NCBI GenBank assembly: GCA_030951095.1
Contig: JAUZQI010000129.1
Span: 1 to 23,117, forward strand
Length of the DNA: 23,117 nt
Source: Mariprofundus sp.
GTDB taxonomy: Bacteria > Pseudomonadota > Zetaproteobacteria > Mariprofundales > Mariprofundaceae
Direction: 5' to 3'
Positions 1-9,587 of this stretch are shown here, piece by piece. The notes under the pieces are model-generated. The model made no database searches. It was not told the DNA's origin and saw nothing but the letters and a program-made list of their open reading frames with translations. The stretch's first letter is position 1; each line of letters begins with the position of its first letter. A program made the position numbers and the translations under genes.

Positions 1-80
1 TGTTTACAAGATCATTAAAGATACCTGATCATAGCAAATTGGGTGCCAACACAGCTGGTGTCTTATCGCAAACGTATGGC

Positions 81-189
81 AACCCGAATGCGTACACGCA
101 CATCCAGTGCGAAAACGATTAACGAACAAGAACAAAAAAAACAGATGTATCCATCAGGGGCTTTCTTATGTGTCGGAGCGGACTGGACT
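81..189. repeat. Diverged copy of the tRNA-Asp 3' tail, terminator and flank
   Basis: This stretch aligns with 392-507 in the same orientation. Shared blocks are AACCCGAA at 81 and 392, an A-tract (134-141 and 449-455), a GATG/CATC hairpin core (144-155 and 462-473), the string CTTATGTG, and CGGAGCGGAC followed by GGACT or GGGACT (173-189 and 492-507). In the 392-507 copy the last block is the 3' end of tRNA-Asp. Here the tRNA-like part stops after about 16 bases, so it is a relic and not a tRNA gene. The terminator stem has decayed to four good pairs, but eight A's (U's in a minus-strand RNA) remain. It could be an attachment-site relic, a tRNA tail repeat, or the residue of a tandem duplication. 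Confidence 0.6.
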
Positions 190-194
190 ATGTC

Positions 195-388
195 GGGCTC
201 CTGCCCTCCACCCTTCGGGTCGCCGTCGTTCCTTCGACGTTTAAAATCGCTCCTGCGATTTTATCGACAATTTTGCAGGAGAGCAAAATTGCACGCTATA
301 GCGCCCGGATGTGCACCATGATCATTGTACAGGACAGTACAATGGCACGTGTAAGCGCCCTGAAAGGGCAGTGCAACGGATGTGCACT
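195..388. other. Array of about nine consecutive hairpins, possible structured RNA
   Basis: Perfect or near-perfect stems follow each other almost without spacing: 195-206 (GGGC, loop TCCT), 210-220, 224-239 (CGTCG, loop TTCCTT), 242-263 (9 bp, loop TCCT), 268-291 (9 bp, loop AGGAGA), 290-315 (5 bp ends), 323-344 (8 bp, loop AGGACA), 357-369 and 370-388 (6 bp, loop ACGGATG). The loops carry GGA on one strand or the other: 199-202, 229-234 and 251-254 on minus; 277-282, 331-336 and 376-382 on plus. Read on minus, the array ends in the relic terminator with eight U's at 134-141. GGA in hairpin loops is how CsrA/RsmA-sequestering RNAs (CsrB, RsmY/Z) look, so such an RNA is one hypothesis; a repeat element is another. 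Open frames crossing it on minus are short and basic and are not convincing genes. Confidence 0.45.
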
Positions 389-391
389 ATG

Positions 392-507
392 AACCCGAAC
401 GCGTGCTCTCGCGCCCATCCGCTCTTGTAAGCTTCTTGCAAACGCAATAAAAAAAGCCCCCGATGTTTCCATCAGAGGCTTACTTATGTGGCGGAGCGGA
501 CGGGACT
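392..507. repeat. tRNA-Asp 3' end, terminator and flank (partner of 81-189)
   Basis: This is the intact member of the repeat pair. It comprises the last bases of the tRNA-Asp gene, its intrinsic terminator and about 55 bp of downstream flank. The pair brackets the hairpin array at 195-388. Similarity to 81-189 is patchy outside the terminator and tRNA tail, which indicates an old duplication. Confidence 0.55.
448..480 (-). terminator. Intrinsic terminator after tRNA-Asp
   Basis: On the minus strand an 11-position stem (455-465 with 470-480, two mismatches, loop 466-469) is followed by seven U's (plus-strand A's at 449-455). It starts nine bases after the CCA end of tRNA-Asp and closes the tRNA-Val/tRNA-Asp unit. 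Confidence 0.8.
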
Positions 508-565
508 CGAACCCGCGACCTCCGGCGTGACAGGCCGGCATTCTAACCAACTGAACTACCACTCC
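489..565 (-). tRNA. tRNA-Asp (anticodon GUC)
   Basis: On the minus strand the 77-nt sequence folds as a cloverleaf. The acceptor stem pairs GGAGTGG with CCGCTCC, the D-arm contains AGTTCAGTTGGTTAGAAT, and the anticodon loop CTGTCAC gives GUC. The T-arm has GGGTTCGAGTCCC, and the gene encodes its CCA (489-491). The discriminator base is G, an aspartate identity element. It lies downstream of tRNA-Val on the same strand, so the two are probably co-transcribed. An apparent reading frame running through it (296-562) is an artefact. Confidence 0.97.
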
Positions 566-697
566 AGTTCGCTGCCAAGACAGCTATTTCAGCGGGGCGC
601 AACTTAATCATTTACGTCCCCGAAATCAACCATGAGATTAATGCTTAAGCACCAGCCCCCGGTTAACATGAAACAAATAACGCGCCTGCATGACTGC

Positions 698-737
698 TTT
701 CCACCCTGTGATACTGTTTCATATCACGGAGTGGAAA
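698..737. other. Strong hairpin between tRNA-Val and tRNA-Asp
   Basis: TTTCCAC (698-704) pairs with GTGGAAA (731-737), and after one mismatch CTGTGATA pairs with TATCACGG. This gives about 15 paired positions around an eight-base loop (714-721). No U-tract follows on the minus strand, so it is not an obvious terminator. In the inter-tRNA spacer it could be an RNase processing signal or a decayed repeat. The rest of 566-764 shows nothing recognisable. Confidence 0.4.
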
Positions 738-764
738 AAATCCATGCGCATTTGAGAGACTATA

Positions 765-840
765 TGGTGGGCGCTGCAGGGCTCGAACCTGCGACCTACG
801 GCTTGTAAGGCCGTTGCTCTCCCAGCTGAGCTAAGCGCCC
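765..840 (-). tRNA. tRNA-Val (anticodon UAC)
   Basis: This is a 76-nt cloverleaf on the minus strand. The acceptor stem begins GGGCGCT, the D-arm has TAGCTCAGCTGGGAGAGC, the anticodon loop CTTACAA gives UAC, and the T-arm has AGGTTCGAGCCCT. The discriminator is A and CCA is encoded at 765-767. Its 5' end lies one base from the U-tract side of the hupB terminator, which leaves no room for a separate promoter after that terminator. Expression probably depends on read-through or on a promoter inside the end of hupB. Confidence 0.97.
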
Positions 841-841
841 G

Positions 842-871
842 AATAAAAAACAAGGGCTACTGCCCTTGTTT
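842..871 (-). terminator. Intrinsic terminator of hupB
   Basis: A perfect 10-bp stem (848-857 with 862-871, tetraloop 858-861) is followed on the minus strand by a U-rich run (plus-strand A's 845-850). It sits 27 bp after the hupB stop and directly before tRNA-Val. Confidence 0.85.
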
Positions 872-898
872 AAGAAAACGGATATCCGCTCTCGGGAT

Positions 899-1171
899 TT
901 ACTTGACAGCGTCTTTCAGTGCTTTGCCAGCCTTGAATTTCGGTGCCTTGGATGCTGCCACCTGGATAGCTTCACCCGTCCGTGGGTTACGTGCTGTGCG
1001 TGCTGCACGATCAGCTACTGAAAAAGTGCCAAAACCAACCAAACTTACTGCATCACCATTTGCCAAAGTGCCTGTAATACCACTGAGTACAGCCTCAACA
1101 GCCTCACCTGCTGCCGCTTTACTCAGACCTGCTGCATCAGCCACATGGTTAACCAAATCTGCTTTATTCAT
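899..1171 (-). CDS. hupB: DNA-binding protein HU (beta-type)
   Basis: The product is a 90-residue HU/IHF-family nucleoid protein, the usual HU length. It acts as a dimer that bends and compacts DNA. The N-terminal helices start [18 protein letters not shown]. The family signature GFGTF is at 46-50 and the DNA-contacting beta-arm RNPRTGE is at 61-67, with a basic C-terminal end. The start is the ATG at 1171, with a good Shine-Dalgarno GGAGGA a few bases upstream; an in-frame extension to 1213 adds residues absent from HU. It lies directly downstream of lon, as in many Proteobacteria, has its own promoter in the 85-bp gap, and is followed by a strong terminator. HU-beta fits better than IHF because of the lon linkage and sequence. 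Confidence 0.96.
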   Translation of the reverse strand: MNKADLVNHVADAAGLSKAAAGEAVEAVLSGITGTLANGDAVSLVGFGTFSVADRAARTARNPRTGEAIQVAASKAPKFKAGKALKDAVK

Positions 1172-1202
1172 TATTCCTCCCGCTACGTTCAATAAGGTGC
1201 GA

Positions 1203-1233
1203 ACTATACGCATTCAACCCCATATCCTGTCAA
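1203..1233 (-). promoter_or_regulatory. Sigma70-type promoter of hupB
   Basis: On the minus strand a perfect TTGACA (1228-1233) and TATAGT (1203-1208) are separated by 19 bp. The spacing is slightly long, but both hexamers are good. The start point would lie about 25-30 nt upstream of the hupB ATG. It would let hupB be expressed apart from lon. Confidence 0.6.
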
Positions 1234-1256
1234 CCGATTTTTTTAATTATTTTGAC

Positions 1257-3689
1257 TTAATGTGCCACTGCCGGTTTTTCATTCAGATAAATATCTGCAA
1301 CGCCTGCTGGCACGAAGCTTCTGGACATACTCATACCGCTCGGCATCCGAGTCAAGGTATGTTCTAATACCTCATCCATGTGACTCACAGGATGAACTTC
1401 AAGGCCTTTCAGAACATCTTCATGGATGTCCTTTAAATCTTTCAGGTTTTCTGCCGGAATAATGGCACTGGTCAACCCTCCGCGATGGGCTGCCAGCAGC
1501 TTCTCTTTTAGCCCGCCAATCGGCAAAGCCTTACCTCGCAGTGTAATTTCACCGGTCATACAGACATGCCTTTTCACTGCAATACCGGTCAAGGCAGACA
1601 CAATTGATGTTGCCATGGCCAATCCGGCCGATGGCCCGTCTTTAGGGATAGCCCCTTCCGGTACATGCACATGAATATCCACTTTCTGATGAAAATCGGG
1701 TTTCAGCCCCAATTGACCGGCACGCGAACGCACGTAGGTCAACGCCGCCTGAATCGATTCCTGCATCACATCGCCCAACTGCCCTGTCACCGTTAATTTA
1801 CCCTTGCCCGGCATCAAGGCAGTTTCGATCTGCAACAACTCGCCACCGACTTCCGTCCAGGCAAGCCCTGTCACCACACCAATCTGATCCTCTTCTTCAG
1901 CCAGACCAAATCGATATTTCCGCACCCCAAGATACGCTTCAATATCTGCTTCTCCCAGCGTAATTATGTCGCTTTTCCCTGACTGTACCAAATGACGCGC
2001 CACCTTGCGACACAGCTTGGCCAAATCACGCGACAAACCTCGAACACCTGCCTCACGCGTGTAATAACGGATAATTTCGGTCAGTGCCGAATCCTCGATT
2101 TTGAGCTGTTTTTCTTTTAACCCGTGATCATTAAGCTGCTTGTTCAACAGATAACGCCGTGCAATTTCGAGCTTCTCATGCTCGGTATAACCCGAAATAC
2201 GAATAATCTCCATACGGTCCAGCAACGGCCCCGGAATATTCAGGCTGTTGGCTGTAGTAATAAACATCACCTCGGAAAGATCATAATCCACTTCCATATA
2301 GTGATCGTTAAAGGTGTGATTCTGCTCAGGATCGAGAACTTCCAACAAGGCTGAGGCAGGGTCGCCCATGAAATCCGCCCCCAGCTTATCGATTTCATCA
2401 AGCAGAAAGAGCGGATTCTTCGTGCCTGCTTTTTTCATCGACTGAATCACCTTGCCCGGCATCGAACCAATATAGGTCCGTCGATGCCCCCTGATTTCAG
2501 CTTCATCGCGCATTCCGCCCAAACTCATGCGTACATATTTACGTTTGGTTGCACGGGCAATGGACTTGGCCAGCGATGTCTTACCTACACCCGGTGGCCC
2601 GACAAAACAAAGAATCGGCCCTTTCATTATACGCACCAGTCTAAGCACAGCCAAATGCTCCAGAATGCGTTCTTTAACCTTCTCAAGGCCATAATGATCT
2701 TCATCCAGAATCTGCTCTGCCACACCAATATCCTTACCCACTCTGGAGCGTTTCTTCCACGGGATATCAATCAGCCAATCGAGATAATTGCGTACCACGG
2801 TCGCTTCTGAACTCATCGGCGGCATCATTTTCAATCGTTTGAATTCGTTATCGGCCTTTTCTCTGGCCTCTTTACTCAAACCCGATGCCTTGATCTTCTT
2901 TTCCAGCTGTTTCAGATCGCTTTCTGCATCTTCATCGCCAAGCTCTTTCTGGATTGCCTTCATCTGCTCCGAGAGATAATACTCGCGCTGACTCTTCTCC
3001 ATCTGGCGCTTCACGCGACTGCGGATACGTTTATCGACCTGCAGCAGCTCCATCTCTTCTTCCATATGCGCGTATAACCGTTCCAGCCGGCCAATCACAT
3101 TGGGCATTTCAAGCAGTAACTGCTTATCTTCCACCTTCAGACTCAGATGGGCAGCAATGGTATCCGCCAGCTTATCCACCTCATCCACGGCTGAAACCGA
3201 AACCATAACCTCGGGCGGCAGTTTTTTGTTCAGCTTAACATAGGATTCAAACTGCTGAATCACCGAACGTGACACTGCATCCAGTTCATGTTCATCCTCA
3301 GCAACTGCAGGCATGAGTGAATAGCTTCCACGCAGGTATTCACCATCAGCAATCAACTCGTCAACCAACAGGCGGGAACCACCCTCAACCAGCACCTTGA
3401 TGGTACCATCCGGCAGTTTCAACAACTGCAAAATATTGCCGATCGTACCGATGCTGTATAAGTCATCTGCCCCGGGATCATCATTCGAAGCATCCTTCTG
3501 GGCCAGCAGCAGAATTTTCTTATCCGAGGCCATGACCTCTTCCAGCGCCTTCACTGATTTATCACGTCCGACAAACAGCGGCACAATCATGTGCGGAAAC
3601 ACAACGATATCGCGCAATGGTAATATGGGGAGAATACCCTGATTCTCTGTCACTATGTCTTCGGCTTGGTCATTGTTCCATTCGGCCAC
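1257..3689 (-). CDS. lon: ATP-dependent protease La (Lon)
   Basis: This is a cytoplasmic AAA+ serine protease of 810 residues, close to the usual length of about 780-810, which degrades damaged and regulatory proteins. The N-terminal substrate-binding domain (about 20-210) begins with the typical [23 protein letters not shown] coiled linker follows (about 210-310). The AAA+ module has Walker A GPPGVGKT at 364-371 and Walker B LFLLDEID at 427-434. The protease domain (about 600-780) has the Ser-Lys dyad, Ser687 in PKDGPSAG and Lys730 in GGLKEK, with the same 43-residue spacing as in E. coli. The start codon is GTG at 3687-3689 with AGGAG six bases upstream. It follows clpX by 78 bp and precedes hupB. 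No truncation is seen. Confidence 0.98.
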   Translation of the reverse strand: MAEWNNDQAEDIVTENQGILPILPLRDIVVFPHMIVPLFVGRDKSVKALEEVMASDKKILLLAQKDASNDDPGADDLYSIGTIGNILQLLKLPDGTIKVLVEGGSRLLVDELIADGEYLRGSYSLMPAVAEDEHELDAVSRSVIQQFESYVKLNKKLPPEVMVSVSAVDEVDKLADTIAAHLSLKVEDKQLLLEMPNVIGRLERLYAHMEEEMELLQVDKRIRSRVKRQMEKSQREYYLSEQMKAIQKELGDEDAESDLKQLEKKIKASGLSKEAREKADNEFKRLKMMPPMSSEATVVRNYLDWLIDIPWKKRSRVGKDIGVAEQILDEDHYGLEKVKERILEHLAVLRLVRIMKGPILCFVGPPGVGKTSLAKSIARATKRKYVRMSLGGMRDEAEIRGHRRTYIGSMPGKVIQSMKKAGTKNPLFLLDEIDKLGADFMGDPASALLEVLDPEQNHTFNDHYMEVDYDLSEVMFITTANSLNIPGPLLDRMEIIRISGYTEHEKLEIARRYLLNKQLNDHGLKEKQLKIEDSALTEIIRYYTREAGVRGLSRDLAKLCRKVARHLVQSGKSDIITLGEADIEAYLGVRKYRFGLAEEEDQIGVVTGLAWTEVGGELLQIETALMPGKGKLTVTGQLGDVMQESIQAALTYVRSRAGQLGLKPDFHQKVDIHVHVPEGAIPKDGPSAGLAMATSIVSALTGIAVKRHVCMTGEITLRGKALPIGGLKEKLLAAHRGGLTSAIIPAENLKDLKDIHEDVLKGLEVHPVSHMDEVLEHTLTRMPSGMSMSRSFVPAGVADIYLNEKPAVAH

Positions 3690-3748
3690 TGAAAACTCCT
3701 GTTGATATCACATACAACAGCCCTTTTCAGGACTGCGTAAAAAATTAA

Positions 3749-3754
3749 ATTATA
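3749..3754 (-). promoter_or_regulatory. Possible -10 element of a lon promoter
   Basis: In the 78-bp clpX-lon gap the minus strand reads GCTATAATTTAA, a perfect TATAAT 13 bases after the clpX stop. No good -35 hexamer sits at the right distance. A CCCCGCTAT string overlapping it resembles part of a heat-shock (sigma32) -10, but no matching -35 is found at 13-15 bp. A lon-specific promoter is plausible, not shown. Confidence 0.3.
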
Positions 3755-3767
3755 GCGGGGAACAGAA

Positions 3768-5042
3768 TCAGGATGCTGCTTCCAGTTGCTGCTTTTCACC
3801 ATCACCCTGAAACACCAGTACAGGCTTGCTCTTGCCTTCAACAGCATCTCCGTTAACCACGCATTTTTCCACGTGGGTCATCGACGGGATATCATACATC
3901 ACATCCAGCATCACCGATTCCATAATTGCTCTAAGACCGCGTGCGCCGGTTTTACGTTCAATCGCTTTTTCGGCAATCGCATTCAACGCATCATCGGTAA
4001 AAGAGAGCTCCACATCATCATATTTCATCAATGCGGCATACTGTTTAACCAGCGCATTCTTCGGCTCGGTCAGAATACGAAACAAGGCATCTTTATCCAG
4101 ATGACTTAGCGTTGCCACGGCAGGCAACCGCCCTACCAGCTCCGGAATCAGGCCGAACTTGATCAGATCTTCCGGCTCCACCTGGCTGAGAATAATACCG
4201 ATATCCTTTTCATCATCGGTCACTACTTCGGCGCCGAAACCAATCGAACGCGGCTTACCCTTGGCTTCAATCAGTTTCTCTAGCCCTGAGAATGCACCAC
4301 CGAGAACGAACAGGATATTGGTTGTATCTACCTGCATAAATTCCTGTTGCGGATGTTTGCGGCCACCCTGCGGCGGCACAGCAGCCACAGTACCCTCGAT
4401 CAGCTTCAGCAGCGCCTGCTGCACCCCTTCACCCGACACATCACGGGTGATTGAAGGCCCTTCAGCCTTGCGTGAGAGTTTGTCGACCTCATCAATATAA
4501 ACAATACCGCGCTGTGCCTTTTCAACATCATAATCAGCTGCCTGCAGTAATTTCAGAATGATATTCTCGACATCTTCGCCCACATATCCGGCTTCGGTGA
4601 GCGTGGTGGCATCTGCCATCACAAACGGCACATCAAATATTCGTGCCAGAGTTTGAGCCAGCAGTGTCTTGCCGCAACCTGTAGGACCGAGCAATAATAC
4701 ATTAGACTTGGAAATTTCCACATCGCTCTTTTCATTATGAGCAATGCGTTTGTAGTGGTTATACACCGCTACGGACAACAATCGCTTGGATCCTTCCTGA
4801 CCAATCACATATTCATCAAGGAATGCCTTGATTTCAGCCGGGCGAGGGAGTCCAGTCTCTTTCTTGTCATCCTCTTTCTGCTCACCGGATAATTCTTCGA
4901 CAATGATTTCATTGCATAATTCAATGCATTCATCACATATAAAAACAGTAGGGCCAGCAATCAGCTTTTTAACATCGTGCTGTGATTTACCACAGAACGA
5001 GCAATATAAAGTATTATCTCCGCTACTATTTTGAGTCGTCAT
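3768..5042 (-). CDS. clpX: Clp protease ATPase subunit ClpX
   Basis: This is a 424-residue AAA+ unfoldase, the same length as E. coli ClpX, that feeds substrates to ClpP. The N-terminal zinc-binding domain has cysteines 14, 17, 36 and 39 (YCSFCGKS and [10 protein letters not shown]). Walker A GPTGCGKT is at 119-126, the pore loop GYVG at 152-155, Walker [10 protein letters not shown] at 180-188, and the ClpP-docking loop IGF at 267-269. The ATG at 5042 is chosen because the family begins just before the zinc domain and GAGG lies five bases upstream; the longer in-frame start adds nothing family-like. The start lies inside the end of clpP (17-nt overlap in another frame), which points to one transcript and translational coupling. 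Confidence 0.98.
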   Translation of the reverse strand: MTTQNSSGDNTLYCSFCGKSQHDVKKLIAGPTVFICDECIELCNEIIVEELSGEQKEDDKKETGLPRPAEIKAFLDEYVIGQEGSKRLLSVAVYNHYKRIAHNEKSDVEISKSNVLLLGPTGCGKTLLAQTLARIFDVPFVMADATTLTEAGYVGEDVENIILKLLQAADYDVEKAQRGIVYIDEVDKLSRKAEGPSITRDVSGEGVQQALLKLIEGTVAAVPPQGGRKHPQQEFMQVDTTNILFVLGGAFSGLEKLIEAKGKPRSIGFGAEVVTDDEKDIGIILSQVEPEDLIKFGLIPELVGRLPAVATLSHLDKDALFRILTEPKNALVKQYAALMKYDDVELSFTDDALNAIAEKAIERKTGARGLRAIMESVMLDVMYDIPSMTHVEKCVVNGDAVEGKSKPVLVFQGDGEKQQLEAAS

Positions 5043-5658
5043 CTGCACCTCGGTTGGCCTGATTCTCACCCGCTTCGGGGCGGGAAGTCAGCACATCATC
5101 AACCAAACCGTAAGCTTTCGCCTCATCAGCGGTCAAGAAATAATCACGTTCCACATCATCTGCAAGCTTGTCCAACGGCTGTCCGGTGTGCCCAGCCAAC
5201 ATCTCGTTCAGATGATCTTTCAACTTGAGAATCTCACGCGCATGAATCTCGATATCGGTTGCCTGGCCCTGAAATCCACCCAACGGCTGATGAATCATAA
5301 TCCGCGCATTGGGCAGGGCATAACGTTTTCCGGCCGTGCCCGCCGCCAGCAAATGCGCGCCCATGCTGGCCGCCTGACCCACGCACAGGGTGGACACATC
5401 GCAACGAATATATTGCATGGTATCGTAAATCGCCAAACCGGAGGTGACCACGCCACCGGGGCTGTTGATGTAGAGGAAAATATCTTTATCAGGCCCTTCC
5501 GACTCCAGAAACAACAACTGGGCGATAATCACATTGGCGATATGATCGTCCACCGGCCCGTTCAGGAAAACAATGCGCTCTTTGAGCAAACGCGAATAAA
5601 TATCGTAGGAACGCTCTCCGCGTGCCGTTTGTTCTACTACCATGGGAACCAGCGTCAT
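5026..5658 (-). CDS. clpP: ATP-dependent Clp protease proteolytic subunit
   Basis: This is a 210-residue serine peptidase that forms the tetradecameric proteolytic chamber served by ClpX. The catalytic triad is visible: Ser98 in [10 protein letters not shown], His123 in MIHQPLGG and Asp172 in ERDYF. The start at 5658 gives the normal family N-terminus ([20 protein letters not shown]) and has AAGGAG six bases upstream. An in-frame extension to 5760 would overlap tig and is rejected. The first residues would be removed by self-processing, as known in the family. The C-terminal tail is acidic (GADDDSK). The gap to tig is 74 bp, and the 3' end overlaps clpX. Confidence 0.98.
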   Translation of the reverse strand: MTLVPMVVEQTARGERSYDIYSRLLKERIVFLNGPVDDHIANVIIAQLLFLESEGPDKDIFLYINSPGGVVTSGLAIYDTMQYIRCDVSTLCVGQAASMGAHLLAAGTAGKRYALPNARIMIHQPLGGFQGQATDIEIHAREILKLKDHLNEMLAGHTGQPLDKLADDVERDYFLTADEAKAYGLVDDVLTSRPEAGENQANRGADDDSK

Positions 5659-5732
5659 GATTTCTCCTTTTCTACTCTTATTCGTGATGAAGTCGTAAAA
5701 AGTCCATCTGTGGGCGCGGGAATAACCGTTTT

Positions 5733-7061
5733 TTATCCCTGTTCTTGTTCCGCCTGCCATTCGGACAGCGCCTTGGTCACAGGCTTCGTTTTGGCCTCGG
5801 ATGCAATATACTCAATACAACGACGTTCCAGCAAGCCTTCGCGCACCGAACCCATCTGTTCCTGCTGGCCGCGAATCCATGTTTTGAACTGATCACGCTG
5901 TTCTTCGGGATACTGCTGTGACTGGCGATTCAGTTCCGCTTCAATCTCGATATCATCCACCGATAGATCGGCGCTTTCACGCACTTTCTGCAACAATACA
6001 GACAATTTCAGCCCGCGCTCGGATCGCGTCCGCACTTGCTGTTTAAATGCCTCATCCTTGAACATATCAGCTGGCGCTTCCGTGCCCTGTTGTTTCATAT
6101 TATCCAGCACACGCTTGGTTGTTTCGCGCATATCCTGCTCCAGCAGCGCTTCCGGCAAACTAATTTCATGGGCTGCCAACAGTGCATCCAGCGCCGCCTC
6201 GCGCGTGGCCGAGAACGATGCCTGTTCTGCCTCTTCATCCAGACGTGCCTGCGCATCGGCGCGCAATGCTGCATCATTATCAAAGCCCAGCATAACCGCC
6301 AGAGCATCTGCATTTTCAGCCGTTTCAGGCTTGCCAACACTTTTCACCACGGTAGCAAAGCTGGCATCTTTACCGGCCAGATGGGCGGCCTGATAATCAA
6401 CCGGGAAGCTCACTTCGATAGTGATTTCATCGCCTGCAACCGAGCCAATTAACTGCTCTTCAAAGCCCGGAATAAAACGCCCCTCGCCTAGCACCAGCGG
6501 CACATCCTCGCCTTTACCGCCATCGAATTCTTCGCCATCAATGACGCCGACAAAATCAATATGCAACTGATCACCGTTTTTGGCTTTGCGTTCGGCTTCA
6601 ATCTCGAACTTCACCTGAGATTTCTGTAAACGCTCAATCACCGAATCGATATCGTCTGTTTCGACTTCCACTGTGGTCGCATCGAATGTCAATTTGGAAA
6701 TATCTTTCAAGTCCACCGTCGGCCATGTGGTAACTTTCATGGTAAATTCAAAACCCGTGGCTGGTTGCATCGCAGGAACATCCAGCAGCGGCTGAACTGC
6801 CGGGATTAATTTGGAGGATTCAATAGCGGGGACGTAATGAGCCTGCACCAGTTCAGATACCGTATCTTCATGTAGTTTGGAACCAAACTGTTGTTTGAGA
6901 TGCGCTGGCGGTGTTTTGCCCGGACGAAAGCCCGGCAACTTGGCCTGACGGCTCAGCTTCAACAGTTGTTCGTTATAAATACGGTCATATTCACCCTGCG
7001 GCACAGTGACATGCACCTGATATTCGTGGTTGCCGAGTTCTTTTACATCGGTTTGAATCAT
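5733..7061 (-). CDS. tig: Trigger factor, ribosome-associated chaperone and prolyl isomerase
   Basis: This 442-residue protein binds the ribosomal exit tunnel and assists nascent-chain folding. The N-terminal ribosome-binding domain carries the signature GFRPGKTPP at 44-52. The FKBP-type prolyl isomerase domain lies at about 152-245 ([18 protein letters not shown] region). The helical C-terminal chaperone domain (about 250-442) is intact. The start is ATG at 7061 with GGAG nine bases upstream; a TTG five codons earlier overlaps that ribosome site and is unlikely. tRNA-Leu ends 47 bp upstream on the same strand with no terminator between, so tig is probably on a transcript that also carries the tRNA. 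clpP follows. Confidence 0.97.
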   Translation of the reverse strand: MIQTDVKELGNHEYQVHVTVPQGEYDRIYNEQLLKLSRQAKLPGFRPGKTPPAHLKQQFGSKLHEDTVSELVQAHYVPAIESSKLIPAVQPLLDVPAMQPATGFEFTMKVTTWPTVDLKDISKLTFDATTVEVETDDIDSVIERLQKSQVKFEIEAERKAKNGDQLHIDFVGVIDGEEFDGGKGEDVPLVLGEGRFIPGFEEQLIGSVAGDEITIEVSFPVDYQAAHLAGKDASFATVVKSVGKPETAENADALAVMLGFDNDAALRADAQARLDEEAEQASFSATREAALDALLAAHEISLPEALLEQDMRETTKRVLDNMKQQGTEAPADMFKDEAFKQQVRTRSERGLKLSVLLQKVRESADLSVDDIEIEAELNRQSQQYPEEQRDQFKTWIRGQQEQMGSVREGLLERRCIEYIASEAKTKPVTKALSEWQAEQEQG

Positions 7062-7108
7062 CTTGTTTATCTCCAATCAATTTCAATCATTTTCAATAAG
7101 TCTCAACG

Positions 7109-7192
7109 TGGTACGAGGAGGGGGAGTCGAACCCCCACACCAAAGGTACTGGCACCTAAAGCCAGCGCGTCTACCAGTTCCGCCATCCTCGC
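7109..7192 (-). tRNA. tRNA-Leu (anticodon UAG)
   Basis: This is an 84-nt class II tRNA on the minus strand. The acceptor stem starts GCGAGGA, the D-arm contains GCGGAACTGGTAGACGC, and the anticodon loop CTTTAGG gives UAG. A long variable arm (GTGCCAGTACCTTTGGTGT region) and the T-arm GGGGGTTCGACTCCCCC follow. The discriminator is A and CCA is encoded (7109-7111). The first acceptor pair is G1-U72, not the more usual G-C. It lies directly upstream of tig. Confidence 0.96.
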
Positions 7193-7209
7193 ATATACAT
7201 TTCACAGCA

Positions 7210-7222
7210 TCACATCATGTGA
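7210..7222. promoter_or_regulatory. Short palindrome upstream of tRNA-Leu, possible operator
   Basis: TCACAT-C-ATGTGA is a perfect palindrome with 6-bp arms. It lies 18 bp upstream of the tRNA-Leu 5' end and in the divergent tRNA-Leu/purB spacer. A second hairpin (7264-7270 with 7278-7284, CGGTGGC/GCCACCG) lies nearby. No regulator can be named from this. Confidence 0.25.
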
Positions 7223-7286
7223 ACAAAAAAGGAGCAAGACCAAGCTTTACCCCCTCTGTAAAACGGTGGCGAATAATGCCACCGGC

Positions 7287-7315
7287 TTAACCGAAATCAA
7301 GAAACCACATATACT
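7287..7315 (+). promoter_or_regulatory. Sigma70-type promoter of purB
   Basis: TTAACC (7287-7292) and TATACT (7310-7315) are spaced by 17 bp. The transcript would start near 7322 with a leader of about 70 nt before the purB ATG. Confidence 0.45.
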
Positions 7316-7317
7316 AA

Positions 7318-8778
<1,461 letters not shown>

Positions 8779-8966
8779 TCTGCTGCATCAAGCCGCCGGG
8801 ATATTCTGAAAACTTCGGGGTACCGTGCACCCCATAAGCGGACTGCCCGTCTTTAAAAACACGCTGGAGCCATTCAGGTTGCCGCTGATTTTCTCGAGAC
8901 CAAGGCAAAAAAACGTAACGTACTCATATTTTTCAACGCAGGTATCGTGCAAATCAGTGCTGACCT

Positions 8967-9587
8967 TCACCAAAACCAGCCGCTGCCATCATCCAGTTTA
9001 TCTTTGCAACGCTTGAGTTGCGCAGCGTAGCGGGATGCTCGCCGTTCCACTTTTCTTGCCACTTTGATCAGCCAGGGTTTTTTGTTGTAGGTCTTGCGCT
9101 TCCAGCCACCATGGCCTTCGTGATAAGCCAGATACTGGTTATAGGCATCCCACCGGGAGATACCGAGCTTTTTGTGTGAGTAGTTACCATACCAGCCGAT
9201 AAAATCGGTCGCATCCTCGAAATCATCCCGATCCGCGCCCCAATTACCGGTCGATTTCTTGTACCAATCCCAAGTAGAATCGAGTACCTGAGCATAACCG
9301 TAAGCCGTAGTCACCTGCCCCCAGGGAATAAAACCCAGCAGTGTATCATCAGGTGCTTCAGCTTCTGAACGGAAACGGGATTCCTGATAAATGATGGCCA
9401 GTTGCACATGCACCGGCACACCCCACTTCTTGAATGAATCATTGGCATATTCATACCAATTATCTTTTTCCTGCAACATGGCACAGCTATCATTGAGATT
9501 TTTCGGCGGCCCGCTGGCACAGGCAACCAACGACAATAAACAGACGCATAACAATAACCGCGCCGTTTTGCCGGAGGCAGCTAACAT
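8967..9587 (-). CDS. Lytic transglycosylase-like lipoprotein (SLT fold)
   Basis: This is a 206-residue predicted lipoprotein that would cleave peptidoglycan glycan strands. The hydrophobic signal (about 10-22) ends in a lipobox L-V-A-C with Cys23. The SLT-type domain shows a catalytic-type Glu69 in IIYQESRF, a second motif AYGYAQVLDSTW (95-106) and YLAYHEGHGGW (152-162). The C-terminus is basic and ends in GSGWFW. The start is taken as the ATG at 9587, sharing one base with the upstream stop (TAATG). A longer frame to 9647 lies inside the upstream gene and puts charged residues before the signal. It has little Shine-Dalgarno of its own, so it is probably translationally coupled to the oxidoreductase. 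It resembles the EmtA/MltE-like group loosely; the exact subfamily is uncertain. Confidence 0.85.
   Translation of the reverse strand: MLAASGKTARLLLCVCLLSLVACASGPPKNLNDSCAMLQEKDNWYEYANDSFKKWGVPVHVQLAIIYQESRFRSEAEAPDDTLLGFIPWGQVTTAYGYAQVLDSTWDWYKKSTGNWGADRDDFEDATDFIGWYGNYSHKKLGISRWDAYNQYLAYHEGHGGWKRKTYNKKPWLIKVARKVERRASRYAAQLKRCKDKLDDGSGWFW

Noticed and set aside
43-562. Open frames of 74-92 residues across the hairpin array and tRNA-Asp
   Set aside because: They run through inverted repeats or the tRNA gene, lack ribosome sites and resemble no family.
903-1367. 154-residue frame opposite hupB and lon
   Set aside because: Shadow of the real genes on the other strand; it crosses the hupB promoter and has no start signal.
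3690-3767. Heat-shock (sigma32) promoter before lon
   Set aside because: Only a partial CCCC-type -10 is visible and the best CTTGAAA-like word is about 18 bp away, outside the usual 13-15.
5188-5892. 234-residue frame opposite clpP and tig
   Set aside because: Antisense shadow; composition and motifs belong to the ClpP and trigger factor strands.
8923-8939. Similarity of 8923-8939 to 13740-13755 (CTCAT, T-run, CAACGC)
   Set aside because: Matches over 16-17 bases with one indel only, T-rich and with unrelated flanks; chance is enough.
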